Below, one piece after another: positions 48,070-56,630 of a stretch of 64,000 bases of DNA. Position numbers and translations under genes: made by a program. This stretch comes from Maribacter sp. 4G9. GTDB taxonomy: Bacteria; Bacteroidota; Bacteroidia; Flavobacteriales; Flavobacteriaceae. The stretch spans positions 104,589-168,588 of the forward strand of contig NZ_MDGL01000156.1 in NCBI RefSeq assembly GCF_002742265.1, written 5' to 3'. The notes beneath the pieces were generated by a model. It ran no database searches, was not told the origin of the DNA, and saw nothing but the letters and a program-made list of their open reading frames with translations. How positions within the stretch are numbered: position 1 is the first letter of the stretch; every line of letters begins with the position of its first letter.

Positions 48070-48116
48070 AGCTCGAGTGATGGTCCCGATATCCCGATAG
48101 TTATCGGGAGGGAGCT
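48070..48116. repeat. Nested inverted repeat between the two tRNA genes
   Basis: Inner stem TCCCGATA (48092-48099) and TATCGGGA (48102-48109) with a 2-base loop; outer AGCTC/GAGCT closes the region. The left part GCTCGAGTGATGG (48071-48083) matches the first 13 bases of tRNA-Leu (48196-48208) in 12 positions. A second small stem, GTTGCCA/TGGCAAC (48171-48189), stands just before tRNA-Leu. Confidence 0.55.
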
Positions 48117-48195
48117 AGACACACCAAACGGATAATAAAAGGACTTTGTTTTAAACTTACTGTACTACCTGTTGCCAAAAAGTGGCAACGAATAT

Positions 48196-48279
48196 GCTCG
48201 AGTGGTGGAATTGGTAGACACGCCGGACTTAAAATCCTGTGGGCATTTGCCCGTGCGGGTTCAAGTCCCGCCTCGAGTA
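48196..48279 (+). tRNA. tRNA-Leu (anticodon TAA)
   Basis: 84 nt, class II with a long variable arm. Acceptor GCTCGAG/CTCGAGT (one G-U), anticodon loop CTTAAAA (TAA), variable arm TGGGCATTTGCCC, T-arm GCGGG TTCAAGT CCCGC, discriminator A. CCA is not encoded. Confidence 0.97.
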
Positions 48280-48284
48280 CGAAG

Positions 48285-48318
48285 ACCCTTGTCAATCCTT
48301 TGATTTTCAAGGGTTTTT
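48285..48318 (+). terminator. Terminator after tRNA-Leu
   Basis: ACCCTTG (48285-48291) pairs with CAAGGGT (48308-48314), 16-base loop, followed by a run of Ts. No gene sits between it and motif copy A of the cassette-like array at 48393. Confidence 0.75.
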
Positions 48319-48430
48319 AAATTTTTAGGGGGCAAAATAGGGGGAAATATTCTTGTTTGGCTCCTTTATTCTATCCCATTACTTAAACAAACAATCGCTT
48401 ATTTGAACTTACTTCCATTTAATCATTTCA

Positions 48431-49081
48431 TTAAGCTATGGCTCTTAACAAAAGAACGCTTGGCGCAATTATTAGGCTAATGTAAAAGATGTACTTACCG
48501 TGTTTACGATCATTCTCAGCATATGAGTACACTTTTTGGCCATTAGGCAATGTCTTTTTGGCCGTCCATAAAAAATAACCAATGACCAAACCCAAAAAGC
48601 CTCCTAAAAATGTAAAGACATAACCTGCTATTATCCAAGGCTTTTGATTTCCTTCAGGTTTAGCCAAATCTTCAATACGTTGTTTCTTCAATATATTCAA
48701 TAAATCTTTGTCAATAGGTTTGCCTCGGTCGGTTAGTAGTTTTTGAGCCAGTATATAATCGAATGGATTCCATTCATCTGACTTCAACAATATCTCGTAA
48801 AGCTCTTCATCCGTAAAATCGAAAAGATAATAATCTGGGTCTATTTGATTGATAATGTTTTCAGCATCTTTTTCTAAAATTTCCTCGGCTTTTTTGAAAT
48901 CCGACTGCTTAATACGAACTTCTATCTCATTCTGTATAGTACTACCTGAAAATGTCACATCAACTGGGGCTACATTATCCGCAAGTTCGGATTCAATATT
49001 GCTCGCCAACAACAGTTCTCTTAATTCCGTTGCTTGCTCGAGGTTTGAAAATTTTCTAAATATAGAATACGACTCTCCCAT
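48431..49081 (-). CDS. DUF2007-like N-domain plus two-TM membrane protein
   Basis: 216 residues. The first ~70 resemble the DUF2007 putative signal-transducing domain (YSIFRKFSNLEQATELRELLLASNIESELADN and later VRIKQSDFKKAEEIL). A helical middle follows, then two membrane helices (about 147-168 and 193-213). Motif A lies 21 bp after the stop and B 7 bp before the ATG. This is the last unit of the array, next to tRNA-Leu. Function unknown. Confidence 0.75.
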   Translation of the reverse strand: MGESYSIFRKFSNLEQATELRELLLASNIESELADNVAPVDVTFSGSTIQNEIEVRIKQSDFKKAEEILEKDAENIINQIDPDYYLFDFTDEELYEILLKSDEWNPFDYILAQKLLTDRGKPIDKDLLNILKKQRIEDLAKPEGNQKPWIIAGYVFTFLGGFLGLVIGYFLWTAKKTLPNGQKVYSYAENDRKHGKYIFYISLIIAPSVLLLRAIA

Positions 49082-49186
49082 TTATATTATCCTTTATTTA
49101 AACTTTAGAGAACTGGACGAAGGCTTTTCATAGGAGGCTTTGTTGGCAACTATATTTTCTCCAATCGGTATTTCCTATACCCAAAA

Positions 49187-50056
49187 CTATGGAACTTTTA
49201 CCAATATTTCAGAAGGTTTTCTCAAGGTAAAATATCCTCCCGATTCGTTTAGGCATTGAACATTTTTATATGCTTTTTCACTTATTAATTTAGATTTGGA
49301 TTCATCTATTTTTAATAAACTAATAATTGAATCTTGATGCACAATTCCGTCAAAATCCTCCAACAACGGACCAGTTATTTCTCCGCTTACCGATTTGCTT
49401 TTATTGTCTGTCAATGTCGAATAAAGTGTATTTGCAGTAATGTATGAACCAAGTGGCGTAGGGTGTAGATTATCTTCTTGATAAAGTTGCCATGTGCTCC
49501 TGATTTTCAATATGTCCTTCCATGTATAGCTTACAGGTGAAAGTTTAATTCCTAATTCTTTCGCAATTTTCATATATGAATAGTCCAAGATTTGCCCGTC
49601 TAGTTTTGGTGCGTTTTTACGTGGATATAATGATAGAATAATGGTTTTTGAACCTCTATTTTTAATCATTGAATCGAATTTTTTAACACTTTCATAAAAT
49701 GATTCACTTTCTTTTACTCTTAGAATGCCATCTACTACATAATTCCCTCCCAATGTACTTTGTTCGTTAAGGATTACAAAATCCCAATCCAGAGAATCAA
49801 GAGTTTTTTCTACAATTCCATCTATCAAATGGTCTTGCAATGTATAGCCCCCAAATGCTATTAATTTTGTTCTTATATCTTTTCCATTTTCATAGGCAAT
49901 GTACTCAAGCATTTTTGGCATATTATTGTAATAAATGCTACTGTTGCCAACAAGAAGAACATTTAGGGTTTTGGCTTTTGGTCGATTACAGGCATATAAA
50001 ATTGGGATTACTAATGATAGTAAAACTATGGCAATATTCTTCTTAAATGAGTTCAT
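49187..50056 (-). CDS. SGNH/GDSL-hydrolase lipoprotein (DUF4886-like)
   Basis: 289 residues. Signal with LYAC lipobox (Cys23). Block I is VLLVGNSSIYYNNMP (Ser39), block III is FVILNEQS, and the C-terminal Asp-x-x-His pair is in QEDNLHPTPLGSY. These are the catalytic residues of esterases and acetyl-hydrolases acting on glycans or lipids. Cell-envelope location. It lies between motifs B and L, AT-rich compared with the core genes. Confidence 0.8.
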   Translation of the reverse strand: MNSFKKNIAIVLLSLVIPILYACNRPKAKTLNVLLVGNSSIYYNNMPKMLEYIAYENGKDIRTKLIAFGGYTLQDHLIDGIVEKTLDSLDWDFVILNEQSTLGGNYVVDGILRVKESESFYESVKKFDSMIKNRGSKTIILSLYPRKNAPKLDGQILDYSYMKIAKELGIKLSPVSYTWKDILKIRSTWQLYQEDNLHPTPLGSYITANTLYSTLTDNKSKSVSGEITGPLLEDFDGIVHQDSIISLLKIDESKSKLISEKAYKNVQCLNESGGYFTLRKPSEILVKVP

Positions 50057-50135
50057 TCAAAAATTTTGATTTTTAGAAAGTATAAAGTTGAATTCGGCTT
50101 ATTTATTTGAATTAACCTAACATTGTTAACAATAG

Positions 50136-51380
50136 TTATTTTACGGTTTGTTCAAATTTTACGGACTCTTTTCCATTTGTAACTACAATATCATAAGTTC
50201 CGGTTTTTAATCCGAGAATACAGTTTTCAGTCTGACTTTCCACTTCATTAATGTCAATTGGAACAGCCAAGTTTAAATCCTCTCCTTTTTTAAATGCCAA
50301 AACCATAACTGGAAATTCAATTTGAATATAAGTTAATACAATAGGAATGTTTTTATTGCCATTTTCAAATAGCCAATTAGGTCGCTCATTAATATATTCT
50401 GTGTTTGGATGAAAAATTGCGATATCCGTCCAAGCATCTCTTCTGACATATTTTAAAGGATTATTATCCTTGTCTATTAAGATTGTTGGCTCTTTTACAT
50501 CTAATGCCTTTAAAAAACGATGATTAAATTTCGGGTCACTTTTTTCACTATAAACTACTTGATTAATGGTTAAAGGATTTATACCCGTATATTCCGTTAA
50601 TCTGCCTGCCATAGCTTTTTCCCAAGAGTTATGAGTTCCCTCTAAAGCATGGTCAAAACCACAATGAATCAAAAATTTTTCAGTCGGTTTAGAGTCAATA
50701 ATTTTCTTGATATTTTTTGCTTGTTCTATTTCACGTAGTTTCCCTCCGCCATTTTCCATATTTTCATAAGCGAATAAATTATATCCAATTTCCAGAGCAT
50801 TTCTAACCAAATTCCCAAATTGTGGGTCTTTAATATAATGGCCAGTTTTAAGAATTGGATATTTTCGATTATTAAGTATTGAATCTAAATGCTCTCCATT
50901 ACTTAATGCTTCAAGACCTAAATTTTTATAGCCATTATCGAACAGATTTTGAAGAAGTGATTTTGTAAATACTCGATGAGAAGAATTGTGATGTGCTTCG
51001 TTTATTATTACTACTCGATTTTTCTTTGCTTGTTCGATAATATATTCAGTTGCTTTAACTTTTGAATATTTTTGGTTTATTGAATCTATTTGACTTCTAG
51101 TGTAATTTTTGTCCATTGTTCCCATTGCCAAATCCCATTGAATTAAAGCATTTTTATAATCACCCTTTGTAGCATAATCAGCAGCTGAAAATTGATATTT
51201 CCAAGGAACAGTATCTTTTGCAACTTTTTCTTCTATTTCAGAAGAAAATTTATATTCTGTTTTAAAATCAATTTTTTCAATGACTCTTTTCTCTTCTTTA
51301 CAAGAAGTTAATAATAGAATGACTGTAAAACAATGGATAAAATTAATGATGTAAATAGTTTTATATTTCATAATATTCAA
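50136..51380 (-). CDS. EreA/ChaN-like lipoprotein (Tiki-type fold)
   Basis: 414 residues (ATG 51380, or 51371 in the same frame). Lipobox LLTSC, then a helical region, then VVIINEAHHNSSHRVFTKSLLQNLFDNGYKNLGLEAL. The EAHH motif and second His region (LIHCGFDHALEG) match the erythromycin-esterase/ChaN superfamily. A small beta domain ends the chain. Real erythromycin esterases lack a lipid anchor, so drug hydrolysis should not be assumed. Strongly AT-rich. Upstream lies an 18-bp tandem duplication (51394-51427). Confidence 0.7.
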   Translation of the reverse strand: MNIMKYKTIYIINFIHCFTVILLLTSCKEEKRVIEKIDFKTEYKFSSEIEEKVAKDTVPWKYQFSAADYATKGDYKNALIQWDLAMGTMDKNYTRSQIDSINQKYSKVKATEYIIEQAKKNRVVIINEAHHNSSHRVFTKSLLQNLFDNGYKNLGLEALSNGEHLDSILNNRKYPILKTGHYIKDPQFGNLVRNALEIGYNLFAYENMENGGGKLREIEQAKNIKKIIDSKPTEKFLIHCGFDHALEGTHNSWEKAMAGRLTEYTGINPLTINQVVYSEKSDPKFNHRFLKALDVKEPTILIDKDNNPLKYVRRDAWTDIAIFHPNTEYINERPNWLFENGNKNIPIVLTYIQIEFPVMVLAFKKGEDLNLAVPIDINEVESQTENCILGLKTGTYDIVVTNGKESVKFEQTVK

Positions 51381-51581
51381 TTAATTCGAATATAACTAAA
51401 ATATTAGTTAAAACTAAAATATTAGTTCAAAGTGATTATGTTTATATAATTATTCCCAACGGCTGAGTTTATATGTTTGATCGTTCATTTTAAGACACTA
51501 GATTTTAATCAACCATGGAGCTTATAAAGGAGAGGGATTTCTAGGTTGAGCTTGTATGTTAATTATCGTTTATTTAAACTT

Positions 51582-52808
51582 TTAGCTGTTTATTTTGTTC
51601 AACAACATTTCAGCCTCAATATTTTCCTTATCCATTTGTAGCGCCAACTCCAGGAACTTGATTGCCTTTTCATTGTCCTTTTCGTAAAAATAACTTCTTC
51701 CAAGCAGGAAATTAAGATATGAAGATTCAATTTTATCGGACTTTAGCCTATGAGCCAATTCTATAACTTCCAATTCCCTCCCAAGATTGCTCAACATATT
51801 TAGGGCAGCTTCCCAATCTTTGGTGGTGAATCTACTTGGATTGATCAATCCCTTCATTTCAGGGGAATCTTTCAAAAAATAAAAAGCTGGAAGATACACC
51901 GACCAATTGGGATTTTCCGAAATTCCCTTCTTGACCCATTTAACGGCATTTTCTTTATTGTCCAGTAATATGTTGGCTGAAGCAATTCTTGAATACATCC
52001 CGGTCCATCCATCAAGCATTTTCTCCGATTCTGACAATTTTTTAAGTGCCCTTGATTGGTTTCCTTCTCTATGAGCATAGAGTGCTTGGTTTAGCCTAAT
52101 CCTTCCATAATGGAAATCCATCAATTTTTTCAGGTCATCGACTGGACTGCTGGAATGATCCACCCGCAGGTCAATCTGATTGAACCAATCGTTGTTGGTG
52201 CCTTTTACGACCAAGGCTGCCGACTGTTTCCCAGAAATCTGCCCTCCCGACCGTTGACCGGCCACAAGGCTTTCCATGAGTCTTTGCGCAAGCGTCCCAT
52301 TGGCCGTTTCAAAAGATCTGGACATACTGCTAAGCACGCTATCTTCCAATTGGTTTCCCATCACCACATAGTTCTTTCCTAAAATCTGGGAGGCATTCCC
52401 GTTCCAATATTTTAATGATTTTCCAGTAAAGGCATAAACCTTTCCATCTTTATCAATACCTGAAACCTGCCGATAGTTTGCTTGGTCATCTTTGTTCTTG
52501 GTATATTGGATGGCGTCCATGATAGACTTTCCTTCCCTTAGCTTTTCAAAACCAGCCTGTGCATAACTGGGTTCTGTTTCGGCGATTACAGAAAAAGCAC
52601 CGAGTCCCGGTTCTATATAAATTGTTGAATTTCCAACATAAATATTGTTGGTCGCGACAGCGACTCCCCATTCCTGCGTATGCTCATCATATGCCAAAAT
52701 CGAAAAGGTGGAATTGATATTCTTTCCCTTCAACAAGGATGGCAAATTCTGGGAAAATGAAATTAGGGAAACGAAAAAAAGGGTAAGGGCTGTAATGGGA
52801 AGTTTCAT
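51582..52808 (-). CDS. DUF1028 Ntn-hydrolase-like protein with C-terminal TPR region
   Basis: 408 residues. Signal peptide 1-19. DUF1028 core: STFSILAYDEHTQEWGVAVATNNIYVGN, GLGAFSVIAETEPSYAQAGFEKLREG, VMGNQLEDSVLSSM and GGQISGKQSAALVVKG. The C-terminal ~150 residues are helical repeats (TPR-like, NWSVYLPAFYFLK...). DUF1028 proteins have an Ntn-hydrolase fold; substrate is unknown. The stop TAA abuts motif C. Base composition is closer to the core genes than its neighbours. Confidence 0.85.
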   Translation of the reverse strand: MKLPITALTLFFVSLISFSQNLPSLLKGKNINSTFSILAYDEHTQEWGVAVATNNIYVGNSTIYIEPGLGAFSVIAETEPSYAQAGFEKLREGKSIMDAIQYTKNKDDQANYRQVSGIDKDGKVYAFTGKSLKYWNGNASQILGKNYVVMGNQLEDSVLSSMSRSFETANGTLAQRLMESLVAGQRSGGQISGKQSAALVVKGTNNDWFNQIDLRVDHSSSPVDDLKKLMDFHYGRIRLNQALYAHREGNQSRALKKLSESEKMLDGWTGMYSRIASANILLDNKENAVKWVKKGISENPNWSVYLPAFYFLKDSPEMKGLINPSRFTTKDWEAALNMLSNLGRELEVIELAHRLKSDKIESSYLNFLLGRSYFYEKDNEKAIKFLELALQMDKENIEAEMLLNKINS

Positions 52809-52946
52809 GGTGTTTTACTTTGATTGATTAATCATTAGATGGTAACTAGTCTGATATGTTACACAACATGTAGATAAATCTTATCACCTACCCGATGGAA
52901 TCGTTTATTTAAACTTTGTTTTAGCAAACTTCTTTAAAAAGTAATT

Positions 52947-54395
52947 TCAATTTACAATCACTTTTACAAATCCGGAAAAAGTTCCCACCCACAGATTACC
53001 ATCGGAGTCCAGTTCCATATCAGAAATATAGACACTTGGGAATTTCGAGTTCTCCAATGTATATAATGACCATTTATTGCCATCATATTTAGCCAACCCA
53101 ACTTTCCATGCACCAATCCAAATTATGTTTCGTTCCTCGTCAATTGCAAAATCGGCAATTGAGTTAGTTGGAATTTCTGAATTTTCTATATTCATTATAC
53201 TCCATTCTCCATCTGGTGTCAATTTTGCCAAGCCAGAATATTTATCCCCTTCACTATGAAGCGAAAACCATAGGTTTCCTTTTTTGTCTTCAAATCCATC
53301 TAAAATAGAACCATGTTTCAAAGGCGTATCGGAACCTTTAAATGATGTCGTCTTTCCATTTTCAATCATAACACTCCCATCATATATTCCTACCCAAATC
53401 CTATCTTTACTATCGACAAACACTCCGCTTGTCTTGTTACTTGGTAAAGTGTTGTTTCCCTCATTGTAAACCGCCCACTTATCATCAGAATATTTTGCTA
53501 TCCCTTTCCCAGAAGCTATCCAAAGATTATTTCTGTTATCCGCATGAATTCTTCTTCCCCATCCTAAAGGGGAATTTATTGAATCAAAAACCTTCCATTT
53601 ATCTCCATCAAATCTATATGTATTATAACCATCATTAAACCACTTATTATTCAGGCTATCTACTCCCGAATACATAATTGACGATGTAAGATGTTTGTCA
53701 TATTTTTCAGTTCTAAGGGAAGAGTTTTTGTAAGTATATAACTTCATTTCCCCATCATCATATTTCAATATTCCGTTGTCTGTTCCGACCCAAACAACTC
53801 CGTCTTTATCAATAGATAAAGTACGGCAGTAGCTATGCCTGATTTTTGAATTTTTCCTGTTATAAACTACAATTTGGTCATTATTCAGGTCATTGGTATA
53901 TGACTTTTTACTGTTTGTAATTTTAAATTCAGGTTTTTCAGATTTAATTTTTGACATAAAAGAGTTATCAAAAAAATTCTGATAATCCACATTTACTCTT
54001 CCTCCATTAAACTTGAAATTCAAAAATACTGTTGCATTTGTTGGCTTACCATTTTTAGCAAAAGATGGTGACCAATCTTTCATCTCATTGACTATTTTTC
54101 GTATTCCAAGATTCTGTGTGCTTTGGTTCACATCCCTTTGCATGCTTTTCACACATTGGTTTCCAAGACTGTCAACAATCACTTGCACATAAATATTGCC
54201 TTTCAAAGTTTTGGATATTCCAGTTAACTTGCTTTTGAAATAAGCATTTATATCTGAGTCTGACTTAGCTTTAGGGTTGCCACAGTCCAAGCAGAATTTA
54301 CCCACTTCACAGTCATCGTACTTCTCAATGAAAATATTTTGGGGGTATAAATTTGCTATAATTAAAATAGCTGCAGTGACAAGTAATTTATGCAT
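52947..54395 (-). CDS. Periplasmic two-component-regulator-type beta-propeller protein with TonB-like N-domain
   Basis: 482 residues. Signal peptide 1-18, a Cys pair region (CEVGKFCLDCG), then a TonB_C-like fold (YVQVIVDSLGNQCVKSMQRDV... ATVFLNFKFNG). Six or seven Reg_prop blades follow, each with [IL]W[IV]G/A (VVWVGTDNGI, NLWIASGKGI, RIWVGIYDGS, NLWFSLHSEG, IIWIGAWKVG, NLWVGTFSGF). No kinase domain is present, so it is not a hybrid sensor. Between motifs D and E. Confidence 0.8.
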   Translation of the reverse strand: MHKLLVTAAILIIANLYPQNIFIEKYDDCEVGKFCLDCGNPKAKSDSDINAYFKSKLTGISKTLKGNIYVQVIVDSLGNQCVKSMQRDVNQSTQNLGIRKIVNEMKDWSPSFAKNGKPTNATVFLNFKFNGGRVNVDYQNFFDNSFMSKIKSEKPEFKITNSKKSYTNDLNNDQIVVYNRKNSKIRHSYCRTLSIDKDGVVWVGTDNGILKYDDGEMKLYTYKNSSLRTEKYDKHLTSSIMYSGVDSLNNKWFNDGYNTYRFDGDKWKVFDSINSPLGWGRRIHADNRNNLWIASGKGIAKYSDDKWAVYNEGNNTLPSNKTSGVFVDSKDRIWVGIYDGSVMIENGKTTSFKGSDTPLKHGSILDGFEDKKGNLWFSLHSEGDKYSGLAKLTPDGEWSIMNIENSEIPTNSIADFAIDEERNIIWIGAWKVGLAKYDGNKWSLYTLENSKFPSVYISDMELDSDGNLWVGTFSGFVKVIVN

Positions 54396-54434
54396 ATCCT
54401 TATATTTGAACTTTACAATTTGGTTATAGTAATT

Positions 54435-54677
54435 TTAAAGAAATTCAATTCTTTTCATCTCCGCAAAACTATATTTCTTTACGTTCCCATTCTCCAGTTT
54501 GATTTCTGCATTTGCTGGCAGGTGTGGAAGATTGGCCGCTAAATCACATTTAATTATGATTCCTTCAACAACTTCATTGACTTCGTCTTTATTAGGTGGG
54601 CCTACAGAAAGTTTAATAGGTCTGTTCATTAGCAGATAGAGATTTTTTCTGGTGTACTTCATTGGGTTTTGTTCCAT
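54435..54677 (-). CDS. 80-residue soluble protein, unknown
   Basis: No family recognised. Mixed charge, two beta-rich stretches (IKLSVGPPNKDEVNEVVEGIIIKCD and AEIKLENGNVKKYSF), no signal or membrane segment. The ATG is 5 bp from motif F, and only 11 bp separate it from the previous stop. Real coding is likely from the packing and composition. Confidence 0.6.
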   Translation of the reverse strand: MEQNPMKYTRKNLYLLMNRPIKLSVGPPNKDEVNEVVEGIIIKCDLAANLPHLPANAEIKLENGNVKKYSFAEMKRIEFL

Positions 54678-54688
54678 GTGCTAATCGT

Positions 54689-55306
54689 TTATTTAGACTT
54701 TTTGGAATTCATTTCCTTTTTTATTGTTTTAACCAATTGTCTGAGTAATTCATCGTTCAATAAGTCGTTTGATAAATTTACAAATCTCGTTTCGTCTTTA
54801 ATATACGGATGTACATCTGGCATTCCTTCGGCATAGTTATCAATACATTTTACGAATTCTTCAAATGTATTATTATCTGTTGCTAAATCTTTCAATAAAT
54901 CGAAGTCTTGTTTTACACCCGATTTAATCATTAGCTCATCATCAACAACTATATTTAATTTTTCTACGGAGTTAAAAATTTTAGAAATTAAAAACTTAAT
55001 TGCATCCCACGTTATTCCAGATGCCACCGCACCAATTATAAAGGCAAATATTACGCCGTAAGGTATGTGCGAATGATGTCGATATAGCCCTTTTCCATTT
55101 GCCCTCTGAACTTCTTTTTCTAATGTCTTTCTTTGTTGATAGGCATAAAACATTATAGCCTCGCAGTTCCTAAATGTTTTGTTGTTAATGGTAAATTCTA
55201 AAGAGCGCTCGCAATTTGAACATGCTTTATTGTCTATCAAATTTACTTCTAGACAAAATGGACAAATTATTAGCTTCCAATCTCTATATGCGTAAGGTTG
55301 CATCAT
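54689..55306 (-). CDS. Zinc-ribbon single-pass membrane protein
   Basis: 205 residues. N-terminal zinc ribbon with CPFC (Cys15, Cys18) and CSNC (Cys29, Cys32), one membrane helix about 88-108 (VIFAFIIGAVASGITW), then an unrecognised helical domain. Its stop codon lies within motif F and motif G is 6 bp before its ATG. Function unknown. Confidence 0.65.
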   Translation of the reverse strand: MMQPYAYRDWKLIICPFCLEVNLIDNKACSNCERSLEFTINNKTFRNCEAIMFYAYQQRKTLEKEVQRANGKGLYRHHSHIPYGVIFAFIIGAVASGITWDAIKFLISKIFNSVEKLNIVVDDELMIKSGVKQDFDLLKDLATDNNTFEEFVKCIDNYAEGMPDVHPYIKDETRFVNLSNDLLNDELLRQLVKTIKKEMNSKKSK

Positions 55307-55458
55307 GCAATTAATCGTTTATTTATACTTTAAAAATGTTATTCTAAGATAATCATTGATTTCTGAGTATGGAAAAAGAATAATTCACTGCGACTATTCA
55401 TAAAAGAATGTTCGGGCCATCGTTTTCAACTACCCGATAGATTTCGTTCTTTTGCTAA

Positions 55459-56508
55459 ATGAACTTCAGTCCAGAAATATTTGGTCAATTCGAATTGGTC
55501 TTTGGATGCATTGGTGTCACGTTGGGGCTTTTTTTTGGCTTATACCTTTTGTTTCTAAGGAACCGGTATGCACAGGCCAACATATTTTTAGCAATTTATC
55601 TTTTGGTTTTCAGTATTAGAATCGGAAAGTCTCTTTTTTATAGCTACTATTCAATAAATACCTCTTTTCTTGTCATTTTTCTAGGACTATTACTGGTAAT
55701 TGGTCCCTCCTTATGGTTTTATTCGAATTTTTTAAGGCGACCCGATTATTCCCCCAAACTGTCATTTTGTATTTTGCATTTCCTGCCCCTCGTTGGGGTT
55801 GTGTGCTTTAGTCCCTTGATCCCTGTCAATGACGACCCTGGAGCATGGGTTTTCCACTTCGGACTGTTTCTACATGGTTTTATTTATTGTATAGTTGTGC
55901 TGTACCAAATACTCAAGGGTAGGAACACATTGTATGTGCAAAGAGACTCAGCAATTTTCAAGTGGTTGGTTCTTTTAACCATTGCCACTATGGTAATGTT
56001 CACAAACTATCTTTTGATTTTTTTCTTAATAGTACCCTATTATCCTGGCGGGGCTTTAACATTCTCAATTCTAATGATCTTACTTGCCGTCTGGGCGTTT
56101 AGAAAACCTTTCTTATTTAAAAGGCACAAGAACAGATATCTCAACTCTTCTTTGGAGGATGTGAAAATTACCGAATATTTCAATGAACTTTCCAAACTGA
56201 TGGAAAATGATAAATTGTATTTGGATCCAGAACTGACCTTAACCAAACTGAGCGCAGTTATGGACATTGGTTCAAAACAGCTTTCCCAAATAATCAATCA
56301 GGTAGAACACCAAAATTATTCCCAATATATAGCAGGCCATCGTGTCGAAGAAGCCAAAAGATTGCTGGCCGACAAAAAATATAGGGATTATAAAATCGCT
56401 GCCATCGCGTACGAAAGTGGATTCAACAATATTTCAACTTTCAATGCGGCCTTTAAAAGATTTACGAACACTACCGCAATCCAATACCGCCAATCGCTTA
56501 CAACTTAA
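55459..56508 (+). CDS. Membrane-bound AraC-family regulator
   Basis: 349 residues. About seven hydrophobic helices (1-215), then a cytosolic HTH_18 (about 245-349: LTKLSAVMDIGSKQLSQIIN, AGHRVEEAKRLL, FNNISTFNAAFKRF, TAIQYRQS). The membrane part acts as a sensor of unknown ligand. Opposite in direction to all other array genes. It lies just upstream of the oxidoreductase, with 122 bp between, so it is probably its activator. Confidence 0.88.
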   Translation: MNFSPEIFGQFELVFGCIGVTLGLFFGLYLLFLRNRYAQANIFLAIYLLVFSIRIGKSLFYSYYSINTSFLVIFLGLLLVIGPSLWFYSNFLRRPDYSPKLSFCILHFLPLVGVVCFSPLIPVNDDPGAWVFHFGLFLHGFIYCIVVLYQILKGRNTLYVQRDSAIFKWLVLLTIATMVMFTNYLLIFFLIVPYYPGGALTFSILMILLAVWAFRKPFLFKRHKNRYLNSSLEDVKITEYFNELSKLMENDKLYLDPELTLTKLSAVMDIGSKQLSQIINQVEHQNYSQYIAGHRVEEAKRLLADKKYRDYKIAAIAYESGFNNISTFNAAFKRFTNTTAIQYRQSLTT

Positions 56509-56630
56509 CCGATTTTTCTTTTTGTACTTAGTGTGCCGGAATCATGATTTCATTAGGGTTTTAGCTTTTTTTCGACAAAATTTGTTCAAAATATCCGGGA
56601 TTATGTGCAACGATTGTTAAATAAGCAAAA

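Noticed and set aside
50136..51380. Macrolide resistance gene (erythromycin esterase)
   Set aside because: It shares the superfamily motifs but has a lipid anchor and different extra domains, so a drug role is not supported.
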